NCBI RefSeq assembly: GCF_003860135.1
Contig: NZ_RQYN01000018.1
Location: 1-49,797 of the forward strand
Source: Tannerella forsythia
GTDB taxonomy: Bacteria > Bacteroidota > Bacteroidia > Bacteroidales > Tannerellaceae
Reading direction: 5' to 3'
DNA: 49,797 nucleotides
In this document: piece by piece, positions 19,084 through 28,011 of the stretch
Layout: each line of letters opens with the position of its first letter
Position numbering within the stretch: position 1 is the stretch's first letter
The notes under the pieces: generated by a model
Seen by the model: the letters and a program-made list of their open reading frames with translations, nothing else
Told to the model about the DNA's origin: nothing
Databases searched by the model: none
Made by a program: the position numbers and the translations under genes

Positions 19084-20406
19084 TCATTTACCGACAGTTT
19101 TCTTCGCGGTAGCGCTTTTCTTCTTCGTTTCCGATGATTTCTGAATCGTTTCCAGCTTTTTCTCAAGCCGGTTGATTTCATTCGCCTGATTGCGGATGGT
19201 CGTAAGCAACGAATTCAGTTCCTCGTTTTCGATCGAAGCAGGGAACTCCGCTTCGACACGCTGTATGAAATCGGCCAGTACGTTCATATAGTTATTAAAC
19301 GCATCGTACGGGTTATCATACGGACTGAACAAGTTATAATGCTTCGTGTTCATGTAATAAAAATGGTCGCTGCTCTGCAAATAAATCCAATCCTGCTTGA
19401 TGCGGCGGTTGCCCGACAAGCGTACCCGTTCACCGATCTCGTTGATCTTCTGGAACGCCTCATGCTGCAACACATTCCCTAACCACGAACTGCAATCTTT
19501 CTCTTCATCGACCCACGACATCGGATAAGGTACCGAGACGGCATCGACGGGCTTCATCCGCGCAAACACTTCGGAAGGCAACGAGAAGGAGAGGTTGTAC
19601 TTTTCGGCATACTGCGGCAACGCTTTGAAGAACTCGAAGATTCCGGTATCGGCGGCATGCATCGAGCCCAGCACTTCGTAGTTCATAAAAGCGTTGATCA
19701 CCTTTTCCGGATCGGCCGTCGAGGCTATTGCCGAAATATATTTGTCGGCCGTCAGCGGATATTCTTTCCAAGTATAATCGTTGAAGCGGAGCGAGAGGTC
19801 TTCGCTGAAACGGTCGTTCTTCAGCAGCAATTTCAATTGCGGACGAACAGCCGACGCATAAACGTAGTTCGGACTTTTCCATCCCAATACATGCTTGGCT
19901 CCTTCGGTCAGCATGCCCTCGAAGCCGAGGTTGTAGACGAGTTCGGAGATTTCGTCCGAATAGATCAGTTCCGTATTCCGGAACACTTTGGGACGAACGC
20001 CGAAGAGCGACTGTATTTTTTCCTTGTGCATCTTAACCTGCGCCTTGAACTCCTCAGCATCGCCGAGCGAAGAGAGCGAGTGGGCATACGTTTCGGCCAA
20101 GAACTCCACACAACCGAGCTGCGCGAGTTCGCGAAAACTGTCAATCACTTCGGGTGCATAAATTTCCATCTGTTCAAGCGCAGTCCCCGAAATCGAAAAG
20201 GCCACCTTAAATTTGCCGCCACTTTTACGTATCATTTCCATGATGGTACGGTTAGCCGGCAAGTAGCACTTTTCGGAAATCCGGCGAAAGATTTCTTCAT
20301 TTTGGAAATCGTCATAATAATAATGATTGTTCCCGATGTCGAAAAAACGATACCTTCTCAAACGAAAAGGCTGATGTATCTGAAAGTAAAAGCAAATCGT
20401 TTTCAT
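19084..20406 (-). CDS. GH57 alpha-amylase/glucanotransferase
   Basis: 440 residues from ATG 20406 (MKTICFYFQIHQPFRL). The HQPF motif of GH57 conserved region 1 is at about 11-14, and the nucleophile region FLAETYAHS places E105 as the probable catalytic nucleophile. The N-terminal (beta/alpha)7-type barrel is followed by helices; the last 60 residues form a coiled coil (about 380-425) and a lysine-rich tail. It lacks a signal peptide, so it is cytoplasmic. It comes 13 bases after the glycosyltransferase gene and third in the glycogen operon, pointing to turnover of intracellular alpha-glucan. Longer in-frame starts (to 20475) would overlap the upstream gene and are unlikely. Confidence 0.92.
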   Translation of the reverse strand: MKTICFYFQIHQPFRLRRYRFFDIGNNHYYYDDFQNEEIFRRISEKCYLPANRTIMEMIRKSGGKFKVAFSISGTALEQMEIYAPEVIDSFRELAQLGCVEFLAETYAHSLSSLGDAEEFKAQVKMHKEKIQSLFGVRPKVFRNTELIYSDEISELVYNLGFEGMLTEGAKHVLGWKSPNYVYASAVRPQLKLLLKNDRFSEDLSLRFNDYTWKEYPLTADKYISAIASTADPEKVINAFMNYEVLGSMHAADTGIFEFFKALPQYAEKYNLSFSLPSEVFARMKPVDAVSVPYPMSWVDEEKDCSSWLGNVLQHEAFQKINEIGERVRLSGNRRIKQDWIYLQSSDHFYYMNTKHYNLFSPYDNPYDAFNNYMNVLADFIQRVEAEFPASIENEELNSLLTTIRNQANEINRLEKKLETIQKSSETKKKSATAKKTVGK

Positions 20407-20419
20407 ATCTTCTGTTGTT

Positions 20420-21688
20420 TTAATTTTTTCCATACAAAACCTGATCATAAATCCGGCGCACTTTCTGCCCGGCATATTCCCATTTGATGTTATTCACCTC
20501 TTTCAATCCTTCTTCTTTCAAGAAAGCGTGCAGTTTCGGATAAGCGATAAGCCCGTAGATGGCATCGGCCAGCGCTTCGATATCCCAGTAGTCGACCTTG
20601 ATGGCATAGTCGAGAATCTCGGCGCATCCCGACTGTTTCGAGATGATGGAAGGCACTCCGCACTGCATCGCCTCGAGCGGCGAGATACCGAAAGGCTCCG
20701 AAACGGAAGGCATCACGTACACATCGCTGGCTTTAAAGATTTCATATACCTGTTTCCCTTTCATAAAACCCGTGAAATGGAAACGGTCGGACAAATTACG
20801 CGATGCGGCCAGACGTATCATCTTATCCATCATATCGCCGCTACCGGCCATGACGAAGCGCACGTTATCCGTCTTCGACAACACGCGTGCCGCGGCTTCG
20901 ACAAAATATTCCGGCCCTTTCTGCATGGTGATACGCCCGAGGAACGTCACGATCTTATCCTTCACGCCGCGCTTGTCGGAGATGGAAAGGATATCGGGAC
21001 TGAGAGGCTCTACGGCATTATGTACGGTCGTGACCTTAGCCGGATCCTGATGATACTTTTCGATCACCGTCCGACGCGTCAGGTTACTGACCGTAATGAT
21101 ATGATCGGCGTGATCCATCCCGTTCTTCTCGATGCCGTACACGTCGGGGTTCACGTTGCCGCGACTACGGTCGTAGTCCGTGGCATGTACATGAATCACG
21201 AGCGGTTTACCGCTGACCGTCTTGGCATGAATTCCGGCCGGATACGTCAGCCAGTCGTGCGCATGAATCACGTCGTATCCTTCGGCACGCGCAATGACTC
21301 CCGCCACGATCGAATAATTATTAATTTCTTCCAACAGGTTGTCGGGATAACGACCGGAAAACTCAAAACATCCCAGATCGTTGACATGCCGGTAACTGAA
21401 ATCGGCATAGATATGGTCGCGCAACTTGAAATATTCCTGCGGATCCATAAATTTCGACAACCGTCCGGCTACATGATCGTAATTGACCTCCTTCCATACA
21501 ATCGGAGTATTGCACGCCCCGATAATCTTCAGGAAGCTCTGATCTTCATCGCCCCACGGTTTAGGCATCACGAAGGTGATATCCATATCGGATTGCAGCG
21601 ACATGCCCTTAATCAAACCGAAACTCGCCGTTCCCAATCCTCCGAGGATATGCGGCGGAAATTCCCATCCAAACATTAAAGCTTTCAT
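20420..21688 (-). CDS. Glycogen synthase-like glycosyltransferase (GT-B fold)
   Basis: 422 residues from ATG 21688 (MKALMFGWEFPPHILGGLGT); the TTG nine bases upstream is less likely. The glycine-rich GGLGTASFG loop near residue 16-24 is the nucleotide-sugar loop of glycogen/starch synthases. A GT1/GT4-type C-terminal half (about 205-400) has the retaining-GT E-x7-E motif in SEPFGISPLEAMQCGVP. It should extend alpha-glucan from ADP- or UDP-glucose in the cytoplasm. It sits between the debranching enzyme (17 bases upstream) and the GH57 enzyme, a conserved Bacteroidales glycogen gene order. Confidence 0.93.
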   Translation of the reverse strand: MKALMFGWEFPPHILGGLGTASFGLIKGMSLQSDMDITFVMPKPWGDEDQSFLKIIGACNTPIVWKEVNYDHVAGRLSKFMDPQEYFKLRDHIYADFSYRHVNDLGCFEFSGRYPDNLLEEINNYSIVAGVIARAEGYDVIHAHDWLTYPAGIHAKTVSGKPLVIHVHATDYDRSRGNVNPDVYGIEKNGMDHADHIITVSNLTRRTVIEKYHQDPAKVTTVHNAVEPLSPDILSISDKRGVKDKIVTFLGRITMQKGPEYFVEAAARVLSKTDNVRFVMAGSGDMMDKMIRLAASRNLSDRFHFTGFMKGKQVYEIFKASDVYVMPSVSEPFGISPLEAMQCGVPSIISKQSGCAEILDYAIKVDYWDIEALADAIYGLIAYPKLHAFLKEEGLKEVNNIKWEYAGQKVRRIYDQVLYGKN

Positions 21689-21705
21689 ATCTTGCAATCT
21701 TTTAT

Positions 21706-23640
21706 TTATTCGTCATATTCTTTCAATTTCTCAATCACCGCAAGGATCGAAGCGATACTCATCAGGAACGATATGGCTCCGCGCCCCGCAAACGGCGGAT
21801 TACCGTCGAACAGTTCGGAGATTGTTCCGATGCAATGCAGCGATATTTCTTCTTCCATACTGATGAGCGTACGCTCGGCGAACGAAACGCCTCCACGGCC
21901 GAACAGATTCAGGTAAGCCATCAGATACATTCCCGTCAGCCACGGCCATACGGGGCCTTGATGATACGCCAAGTCACGTTCGTACTGCGGCCCGATGTAG
22001 TTCGGGCGATAGCCTTCGCTTTTAGGACTCAGCGAGCGCAGCCCTTTGGGCGTCAATAATTCTTTCGTTACAATATCGAGCACGCCGCGTTTCTGTACGC
22101 GCGTCAGCGGCGAGTAAGGACAAGCCAGCGCAATAACCATATTCGGTCGCACACTCCAATCCTGATTCGGACTGCTGTCTACGTAGTCGAACAAGTAATT
22201 GTGCTGATTCACGAACGTGGCGGGAAAAGACAGCTCTAAGGCCGTGATCAGTCGATCGACCTCGGGCGATACGCTTTCGTTCAGTTCTTTATAAAAACAA
22301 AGCGCATTATACCAAAGCGCGTTGAACTCGACGATGTATCCCGTACGCGGCACGACAGGACGCCCGTTGACCACGGAATTCATCCACGTTACCGGCTTCT
22401 GCCGTCCGTCGGAATAGAGCAATCCGTTGTCCGTAACTTTCAAATTGGGGTGCTTCTGCGCGATGATGTACTCAATGATCTCACGCACCAGATCGCCATA
22501 CAGTTGTTTCGCATCGTCACTTCCTTCTTTCAAACTGAAACTTTGTACGCACCAGATAACCCATAGCAGCACATCGGGTTGCTCCATTTCATGAATGATC
22601 GGATCGGTTTTTCCCTCGCGCATAAATGTACGCAGAGCGGGAATGGCCGTATTCATCAGTCGTTCGTACCGATCTCGTTCATCGAGATAAAGCGTACAAG
22701 CGGCCATCGAGATGAACATGTCTCGCGCACGCACCTTGAACCACGGATAACCTGCCAGCAGATAGACGTCTTCGCCTTTCGGGTTGTAGAATAATTGATG
22801 GGCCGAATTCTTCAGACAGTTATAAAAATTGGATCGCGGAGTTCGCGCCTCTACTTCCTCATTGAAATAATCGGGGAGACCGGCCAGTTCGTCACGCAAC
22901 ATATCGCCGGCACAGAATACGATCGATTCTCCTTTCTCAATCGACAGTTCAAAATATCCGGGGACGAACAGATCTTCCTTGTACGGGTAACCTCGCTCCT
23001 GCTCTTTCTGATACTCGATACCGTGATACCAATACGGCTCATACACGAACTCCGGTTTTTTGTTGAACTGCATGAAAAGTTCCGGATAACCGGGATACAT
23101 ACAAGCTTTGATACCGTTCGGTACCTCTTGATACGATTGATCGGCATTCCCGTTGACACGCGTAAGTTCCTTGACGCTGCGAAACGCCATAAACGGACGA
23201 AAACGCAGCAGAGTAGCCGAATGGGCGTCTATCAAAGTATATTTGATCATAATCCGGTTGTGCTTCCGAGAGAAAATGATTTCTTTCGAAAGGACTACTC
23301 CTCCTACTCGGTAAACCGTGCGCGGCACCGTCTCCATCGTATATTCGCGAATGTATTTGTGACCGTTCGGGCTGAAACTCCCGCCTTCGTACTTGTGCAG
23401 CCCCAGATTGAACTCGGCACCGTGTTGAATCACTGTCTCGTCGAACGAAGAGAGCAGGACATGGTTATCGTCATCCAGTCCCGGCACGGGCATAACGAGC
23501 AAACCGTGATATTTCCGCGTGTTGCAGTCAACGATGGTCGTGCAATGATATGCGCCTTTCCGGTTGGTACGTAGCACCTCTCGTGATAAGGATTCTTCGA
23601 GGTTAATTATTAATGTTTTGTCGAATTTAAGGTAATTCAT
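21706..23640 (-). CDS. Glycogen debranching enzyme (amylo-alpha-1,6-glucosidase)
   Basis: 644 residues. An N-terminal bacterial debranching-enzyme domain (about 15-245, contains NTRKYHGLLV) is followed by the (alpha/alpha)6 catalytic domain of GH133 (about 285-635) with AGYPWFKVRARDMFIS near 300 and GPVWPWLTGMYL near 575. It hydrolyses alpha-1,6 branches left after phosphorolysis of glycogen; cytoplasmic (no signal). First gene of the glycogen operon, with a promoter at 23691-23721. Length and order agree with Bacteroidales homologues. Confidence 0.95.
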   Translation of the reverse strand: MNYLKFDKTLIINLEESLSREVLRTNRKGAYHCTTIVDCNTRKYHGLLVMPVPGLDDDNHVLLSSFDETVIQHGAEFNLGLHKYEGGSFSPNGHKYIREYTMETVPRTVYRVGGVVLSKEIIFSRKHNRIMIKYTLIDAHSATLLRFRPFMAFRSVKELTRVNGNADQSYQEVPNGIKACMYPGYPELFMQFNKKPEFVYEPYWYHGIEYQKEQERGYPYKEDLFVPGYFELSIEKGESIVFCAGDMLRDELAGLPDYFNEEVEARTPRSNFYNCLKNSAHQLFYNPKGEDVYLLAGYPWFKVRARDMFISMAACTLYLDERDRYERLMNTAIPALRTFMREGKTDPIIHEMEQPDVLLWVIWCVQSFSLKEGSDDAKQLYGDLVREIIEYIIAQKHPNLKVTDNGLLYSDGRQKPVTWMNSVVNGRPVVPRTGYIVEFNALWYNALCFYKELNESVSPEVDRLITALELSFPATFVNQHNYLFDYVDSSPNQDWSVRPNMVIALACPYSPLTRVQKRGVLDIVTKELLTPKGLRSLSPKSEGYRPNYIGPQYERDLAYHQGPVWPWLTGMYLMAYLNLFGRGGVSFAERTLISMEEEISLHCIGTISELFDGNPPFAGRGAISFLMSIASILAVIEKLKEYDE

Positions 23641-23690
23641 GTTTTTCTTCTTTTAAACCATTTCTAATCTCACTTACTTTGTTGAATTCT

Positions 23691-23721
23691 CAAAATTAGA
23701 AACTATTTTCAACATAAACAA
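23691..23721 (-). promoter_or_regulatory. Promoter of the glycogen operon
   Basis: On the minus strand TTG (23721-23719), 20 bases, then TAATTTTG (23698-23691), matching the Bacteroidetes consensus. The start of transcription would be near 23684, about 45 bases before the debranching-enzyme ATG. Confidence 0.65.
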
Positions 23722-24304
23722 TTTTTTTAGCGAAAAACTTGACGGCAGGCCGATTTTTTCAACTTCGCCAAACAGGAAAAGGAAATAAGAGATGTAGTTA
23801 CACCTCCGGAACAAGTTTCTTTCCCAGAGTAAGACTAGTCTGCCCCCTCCATCAAAGCCTATACAGCCAACCAATCACCGACGGATGTGAGGATGATTTT
23901 TATTTTACAAAAAATCTTTATCACGAAATCCGGAATCAATCAATTTACACCATCGGAAAAACCCCGAAAGGCAAAATCAACTGAATTTGATCATCGGGAA
24001 AACCCCGAAAGGTAAAACCAACCGGATTTGACCGTCGGGAAAACCCCGAAAGGCAAAATCAATTGGATTTGACCGTCGGGAAAACCCCGAAAGGCAAAAT
24101 CAACCGGATTTGACCGTCGGGAAAACCCCGAAAGGTAAAATCAAATGGATTTGACCATCGGGAAAACCCCGAAAGGCAAAATCAATTGGATTTGACCGTC
24201 GGGAAAACCCCGAAAGCAAAAACCAAATGGTTTTGGCCATCGGGGAGATTCCGAATATAGAATTGAAATAAAAGGATCGGTCAAGAGAGGTGATACGACA
24301 CCAT
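23722..24304. repeat. Intergenic region with 41-bp tandem array of paired hairpins
   Basis: The core ACCCCGAAAG recurs at 23961, 24002, 24043, 24084, 24125, 24166 and 24207 (one base missing in the last), an exact 41-bp period, with a decayed unit near 24240-24255. Each unit contains TCGGG-AAAAC-CCCGA (a 5-bp hairpin) and, just before it, a second dyad around ATTTGA whose arms covary between units. There are no spacers, so it is not CRISPR. 41 is not a multiple of 3, so a repeated protein is unlikely. The 23722-23944 part has no gene or further structure that I can see. Confidence 0.9.
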
Positions 24305-25978
24305 TTATGATTTCGCAGGAGATTTCTCACGGTCGTTGGCACGGATTTCGACGCGCCTGATTTTGCCGCTGATGGTTTTGGGCAATTCATCAACGAATTC
24401 GACGATGCGCGGATATTTATACGGAGCCGTCACCTGTTTCACATGCTGCTGGATCTCCTTCACCAGCTCCTCTCCTGCCCTGTCTTTATATTCTTTCGAG
24501 AGCACGATGGTGGCCTTGACGACCTGACCGCGTATCTCGTCCGGTACGCCCGTAATGGCACATTCCACGACGGAAGGGTGTGTCATCAGGGCACTTTCGA
24601 CTTCGAACGGCCCGATACGGTAGCCCGAACTCTTGATCACATCGTCCGAACGCCCGACGAACCAATAGTAACCGTCTTCATCGCGCCAAGCCACATCGCC
24701 GGTATAGTAAATGCCGTCGTGCCACGCTTCGCGCGTACGCTCGGGGTCGCGATAATATTCTTGAAAAAGCCCGACGGGTTTTGTATCGCCTGTTCGCACA
24801 ACGATTTGTCCCTGTTCGCCATCTTCGGCCTTTGTCCCGTCGGGGCGTAGCAAATCGACGTCGTACTGCGGATTAGGCAGCCCCATGGAACCGGGCTTGG
24901 GTGCTGTCCACGGGAACGTACAAAGGGTCAGCGTCGTTTCCGTCTGACCGAATCCTTCCATCAGTTTGATGCCCGTGAGTTTGTGAAACGTATCGAACAC
25001 GGCGGGGTTCAGCGCTTCGCCGGCGATGGTGCAGTATTGCAGCGACGAAAGGTCGTATTTCGTCAGGTCTTCACGAATCAGAAAACGAAAAATCGTGGGC
25101 GGCGCACAGAGGGAGGTGATTTTATACGTCTGAATCATCTGCAACATATCGGCAGGCGTAAACTTTTCATGATCATAGACGAAGACGGTCGCGCCGGCAA
25201 TCCACTGGCCGTAGAGTTTGCCCCATACGGCTTTCCCCCAGCCCGTATCGGCAATCGTAAGATGTAAGCTGTCTTCGTGCAGATTATGCCAATAGCAGGC
25301 CGTAGCGATATGCCCGAGCGGATAGAGAAAATCGTGCGCAACCATTTTCGGCTCGCCCGACGTGCCTGAGGTAAAATACATCAGCGACATATCGTTGTTC
25401 GTATTGACTTTCGCGGGACGTACGAACGGTTTCGCCTGCTCGAGGCCTCGACCGAAATCTTCGAACCCTTCGGGGATTTCGGGTCCCACGGAAACGAGCG
25501 TCCGCACAGTCGGCGAATCGGGCATGGCCTCGCGAATATGGGTCAGGATTTCACCTTCGCCGGCACAGACGATCATTTTTATATCGGCCGCGTTAGCGCG
25601 ATAAACAATGTCTTTCTTCGTCAACAGATGAGTGGCGGGAATCACTACGGCGCCGAGTTTATGAAGGGCGATGATCGAGAACCAGAACTCATAACGACGT
25701 TTAAGGATCAGCATCACCTTATCGCCACGCCCGATACCGAGCGACTGGAAATAAGAGGCCGTTTGGTCGCTGTACCGCTTCATGTCGGCAAACGTGAAGT
25801 CGATCTGTTCGCCCCGGTCGTTCGTCCAGCACAAGGCTCTCTTTTGCGGCGCCTCGTCCGCCCATGCGTCGACTACATCGTAGCCGTAATTAAAATGTTC
25901 CGGTATCTTGATGTGGAAATTCTCCTTAAAATCTTCCTGTGACGAAAACGTCGTCTGCGTTACAAAACGTTCTAACAT
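24305..25978 (-). CDS. AMP-forming acyl-CoA (acetyl/propionyl/medium-chain) synthetase
   Basis: 557 residues, ANL adenylate-forming superfamily. P-loop-like motif YFTSGTSGEPK (about 207-217), motif GFGQTETT (about 330-337), the hinge/A8 region with YYTGDVAWRDEDGY and GRSDDVIKSSGYRIGP, and the C-terminal catalytic lysine in PKTISGKIRR (about 535-544). It converts a carboxylate to its acyl-CoA with ATP in the cytoplasm; exact chain length is uncertain, and the family includes ACSM-like enzymes. It is preceded by an XRE-cupin regulator, a pairing common in gut Bacteroidales. The C-terminus is complete and lies next to the 41-bp array. Confidence 0.92.
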   Translation of the reverse strand: MLERFVTQTTFSSQEDFKENFHIKIPEHFNYGYDVVDAWADEAPQKRALCWTNDRGEQIDFTFADMKRYSDQTASYFQSLGIGRGDKVMLILKRRYEFWFSIIALHKLGAVVIPATHLLTKKDIVYRANAADIKMIVCAGEGEILTHIREAMPDSPTVRTLVSVGPEIPEGFEDFGRGLEQAKPFVRPAKVNTNNDMSLMYFTSGTSGEPKMVAHDFLYPLGHIATACYWHNLHEDSLHLTIADTGWGKAVWGKLYGQWIAGATVFVYDHEKFTPADMLQMIQTYKITSLCAPPTIFRFLIREDLTKYDLSSLQYCTIAGEALNPAVFDTFHKLTGIKLMEGFGQTETTLTLCTFPWTAPKPGSMGLPNPQYDVDLLRPDGTKAEDGEQGQIVVRTGDTKPVGLFQEYYRDPERTREAWHDGIYYTGDVAWRDEDGYYWFVGRSDDVIKSSGYRIGPFEVESALMTHPSVVECAITGVPDEIRGQVVKATIVLSKEYKDRAGEELVKEIQQHVKQVTAPYKYPRIVEFVDELPKTISGKIRRVEIRANDREKSPAKS

Positions 25979-26024
25979 TTATAATATAGTTGCCAAGCTG
26001 TTTGAGTTTTCAAAAAAAAGTACA

Positions 26025-26579
26025 TTACACGATCACCGCCAGAAACTGAACGATTTCACCATCGAGCGCCTTCATACCGTGCGGCAGTTCGGAGTTGAAG
26101 TAGATACTGTCTCCCGCGCCGAGTATCAAGTCTTTTCCATTAATCTGCAACAGCATGCGTCCACTGATCACGTAGTTGAACTCCTGCCCGGGATGCGTAT
26201 TGAGGTAGAGCGGTTCGCCGTCGGGCTTGGGATGTACGGTGACCATGAACGGATAAGCTCTGCGCTTCGAAAATCCCGCGGCAAGCGACTGGTATTTATA
26301 GGCCTTCGTACGTTCGACGGATACGCCTTTGCCGTTGCGCGTCACGAAATACGTGCTCATCTTCGGCTCATCGCCAAACATGAGTGTCGTCAGTTCCACC
26401 CCGCAGGCACCTGCGATGCTGTGTAACACGCTGACGGAGATATCCACCGTCCCGCTTTCGAGACGCAGGTATTCATCGGGCGACATGTTACAGACCTTCG
26501 CCATCTCTTCCACCGGAATCTCCAACGCGTCCCGAAGCCCTTTGAGACGCTCGGCAATTTGTTTGATTTCTTCGTTCAT
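26025..26579 (-). CDS. XRE-cupin transcriptional regulator
   Basis: 184 residues from the ATG at 26579 (MNEEIKQIAERLKGLRDAL); a GTG one codon upstream exists. An N-terminal XRE helix-turn-helix (about 5-65, EMAKVCNMSPDEYLRLESG) is joined to a C-terminal cupin_2 barrel (about 110-180, with HPGQEFNYVISGRM and LPHGMKAL metal/ligand loop residues). Such proteins sense a small carboxylate or other metabolite and control adjacent genes. It lies 46 bases upstream of the acyl-CoA synthetase, its likely target. Both are on the minus strand and may be co-transcribed. Confidence 0.93.
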   Translation of the reverse strand: MNEEIKQIAERLKGLRDALEIPVEEMAKVCNMSPDEYLRLESGTVDISVSVLHSIAGACGVELTTLMFGDEPKMSTYFVTRNGKGVSVERTKAYKYQSLAAGFSKRRAYPFMVTVHPKPDGEPLYLNTHPGQEFNYVISGRMLLQINGKDLILGAGDSIYFNSELPHGMKALDGEIVQFLAVIV

Positions 26580-26660
26580 CACGCCATGTATTCTATCTGT
26601 TTGTGAAAAGGGCCGCCCTTCAGTCCGCGACTGCCGGGAGACCCTGTATATTTTATCGAG

Positions 26661-26708
26661 CCTGCCAAGATGAGGTTCTGTACCTCGTCAAAAAGAGCAA
26701 CCGGCAGG
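26661..26708 (-). terminator. Structured end of the DUF5606 transcript
   Basis: CCTGCC (26661-26666) pairs with GGCAGG (26703-26708), and inside lies GAGGT/ACCTC (26672-26676 with 26682-26686). It follows the DUF5606 stop within 5 bases. T-runs lie within the loop rather than after the stem, so termination is only probable. Confidence 0.45.
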
Positions 26709-26712
26709 CGGA

Positions 26713-27318
26713 TTATTTCTGCCGCGTACGCTGAGTGGCTTTCGCCGCAGGCGCTTTAGCCGTCGCGGTGGTAGTCGTCTTTTTCGGCGCTGCCTGCTTT
26801 TTCGCGGCCGTCGAAGTCGAAGCGGTCGATTTCGCACGCGTAGTCTTTTTGGGTGCCGCTTTCTTCGGCTCTTCGACAGCAGACTCGCTCGTCTCTTCTA
26901 CCTCTTCTTTCTCCTGTTTTTCTTCCTGCGGCTCATACTCCGTAATACCGGCAGCCAACAAGATATTGTACCAAGTCAGCAGGCGCTTAATATCCGTCGG
27001 ATAGACACGCTCGCGGTCGAAATCGGGAAGTACTTCGGCCAGATAAGCACGAAGTTCGTCCGGCGAAGCCTTCGTCAACTCAAGCGACACTTTTTGGCCG
27101 CCTTCTTTTTGCTTCACGCTGTTCAACACTTCATAGAGCGGTACTTCTTTCTCGTTCGTATAAATCGCAATATCGCCCAGCGAAATGACTTTGTCTCTCG
27201 CATAAGCCGGAATTCGCTTTTTATCCGTCAGAGACTCAATAATCAACATATTCTTCCCTTGAGAAACCATCTGATACAAACCGGGTTTACCCGATACCGA
27301 CAGAATTTTTTTCAGCAT
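26713..27318 (-). CDS. DUF5606 domain protein with lysine/alanine-rich tail
   Basis: 201 residues. The first part (about 1-130) is the Bacteroidetes DUF5606 fold, starting MLKKILSVSGKPGLYQMVSQ, of unknown function. An acidic linker (EEKQEKEEVEETSE, about 133-150) is followed by a low-complexity tail of K, A, T and P (about 150-201) that resembles histone H1-like or nucleoid-binding tails. It has its own good promoter (27353-27385) and follows coaE in a conserved gene block. No signal peptide, so cytoplasmic. The tail is the unusual part; nucleic-acid binding is inferred from composition alone. Confidence 0.88.
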   Translation of the reverse strand: MLKKILSVSGKPGLYQMVSQGKNMLIIESLTDKKRIPAYARDKVISLGDIAIYTNEKEVPLYEVLNSVKQKEGGQKVSLELTKASPDELRAYLAEVLPDFDRERVYPTDIKRLLTWYNILLAAGITEYEPQEEKQEKEEVEETSESAVEEPKKAAPKKTTRAKSTASTSTAAKKQAAPKKTTTTATAKAPAAKATQRTRQK

Positions 27319-27352
27319 AACTCTTTCTTTTTACGTTTTTATTTATGACGGA

Positions 27353-27385
27353 CAAAGATAATGCAACTCTTCCGAATCCGACAAA
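27353..27385 (-). promoter_or_regulatory. Promoter of the DUF5606 gene
   Basis: Minus strand: TTTG (27385-27382), 21 bases, TATCTTTG (27360-27353). Both elements and spacing fit the Bacteroidetes consensus; the ATG is at 27318. Confidence 0.75.
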
Positions 27386-27435
27386 AATAAACATATTTTT
27401 AGCGTGTGTACGACGTCGACAACTCTTCTTCTTTT

Positions 27436-28011
27436 TCACCCGAGTTCAGTCATAAGCGCCTCGATTTGGGGAATCAGAGGCGTGCGTTCATCGTTCAGTA
27501 CGATTTTATCGGCCAGAGCTTTCTTGCGTTCGTCCGGCCATTGCCGTCTCATACGCTGCCGCACATCGGCCTCCGACATGCCGTCGCGAGCCATGACACG
27601 ACCGATACGCATCGCTTCCGGCGCATCCACCATAAGCGTCAAATGAACCTTCCTGTTAAAACCCGATTCGAACAGAATGGCCGATTCGAGCGCGCAAACG
27701 TCCGTCTGCACACCGGCCTTCCAGCAGTCGAAATCTCTCGACACTTCGGGATGAATAATCGCATTCACTTGTTCGAGCAGGGGCGCGTCACGAAAGATTC
27801 GTTCGGCCATTAACGCGCGATTCAGGCCTTCGGGAAAGTAGATGTCGGCACCCAGCAACGCGGTCAGACGCTCCCGAATGACGGGCGACGAGACCGTCAA
27901 ACGTTTGCTCTCCCGGTCTGCATCGTATACAGGTACGCCGTATGTTTCCAGCAGACGGGAAACGACGGACTTACCGCTCCCGATCCCTCCCGTGATTCCG
28001 ATCACCGTCAT
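27436..28011 (-). CDS. coaE: Dephospho-CoA kinase
   Basis: 191 residues. P-loop GGIGSGKS at 8-15; the CoaE core with the DxD-like YDADRESK (about 33-40) and the LID region RMRRQWP (about 157-163). It phosphorylates the 3'-hydroxyl of dephospho-CoA, the last step of coenzyme A synthesis, in the cytoplasm. Its ATG overlaps the stop of the YbbR-like gene by four bases, so the two are translationally coupled. Length is normal for the family. Confidence 0.97.
   Translation of the reverse strand: MTVIGITGGIGSGKSVVSRLLETYGVPVYDADRESKRLTVSSPVIRERLTALLGADIYFPEGLNRALMAERIFRDAPLLEQVNAIIHPEVSRDFDCWKAGVQTDVCALESAILFESGFNRKVHLTLMVDAPEAMRIGRVMARDGMSEADVRQRMRRQWPDERKKALADKIVLNDERTPLIPQIEALMTELG

Noticed and set aside
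23945..24255. CRISPR array from the regular 41-bp repeats
   Set aside because: The whole 41-bp unit is repeated with no unique spacers, and there are no cas genes nearby.
24100..24393. 97-residue minus-strand gene across the 41-bp array
   Set aside because: It overlaps the end of the acyl-CoA synthetase gene in another frame, and a 41-bp period shifts the frame at each unit, so no peptide repeat is maintained.
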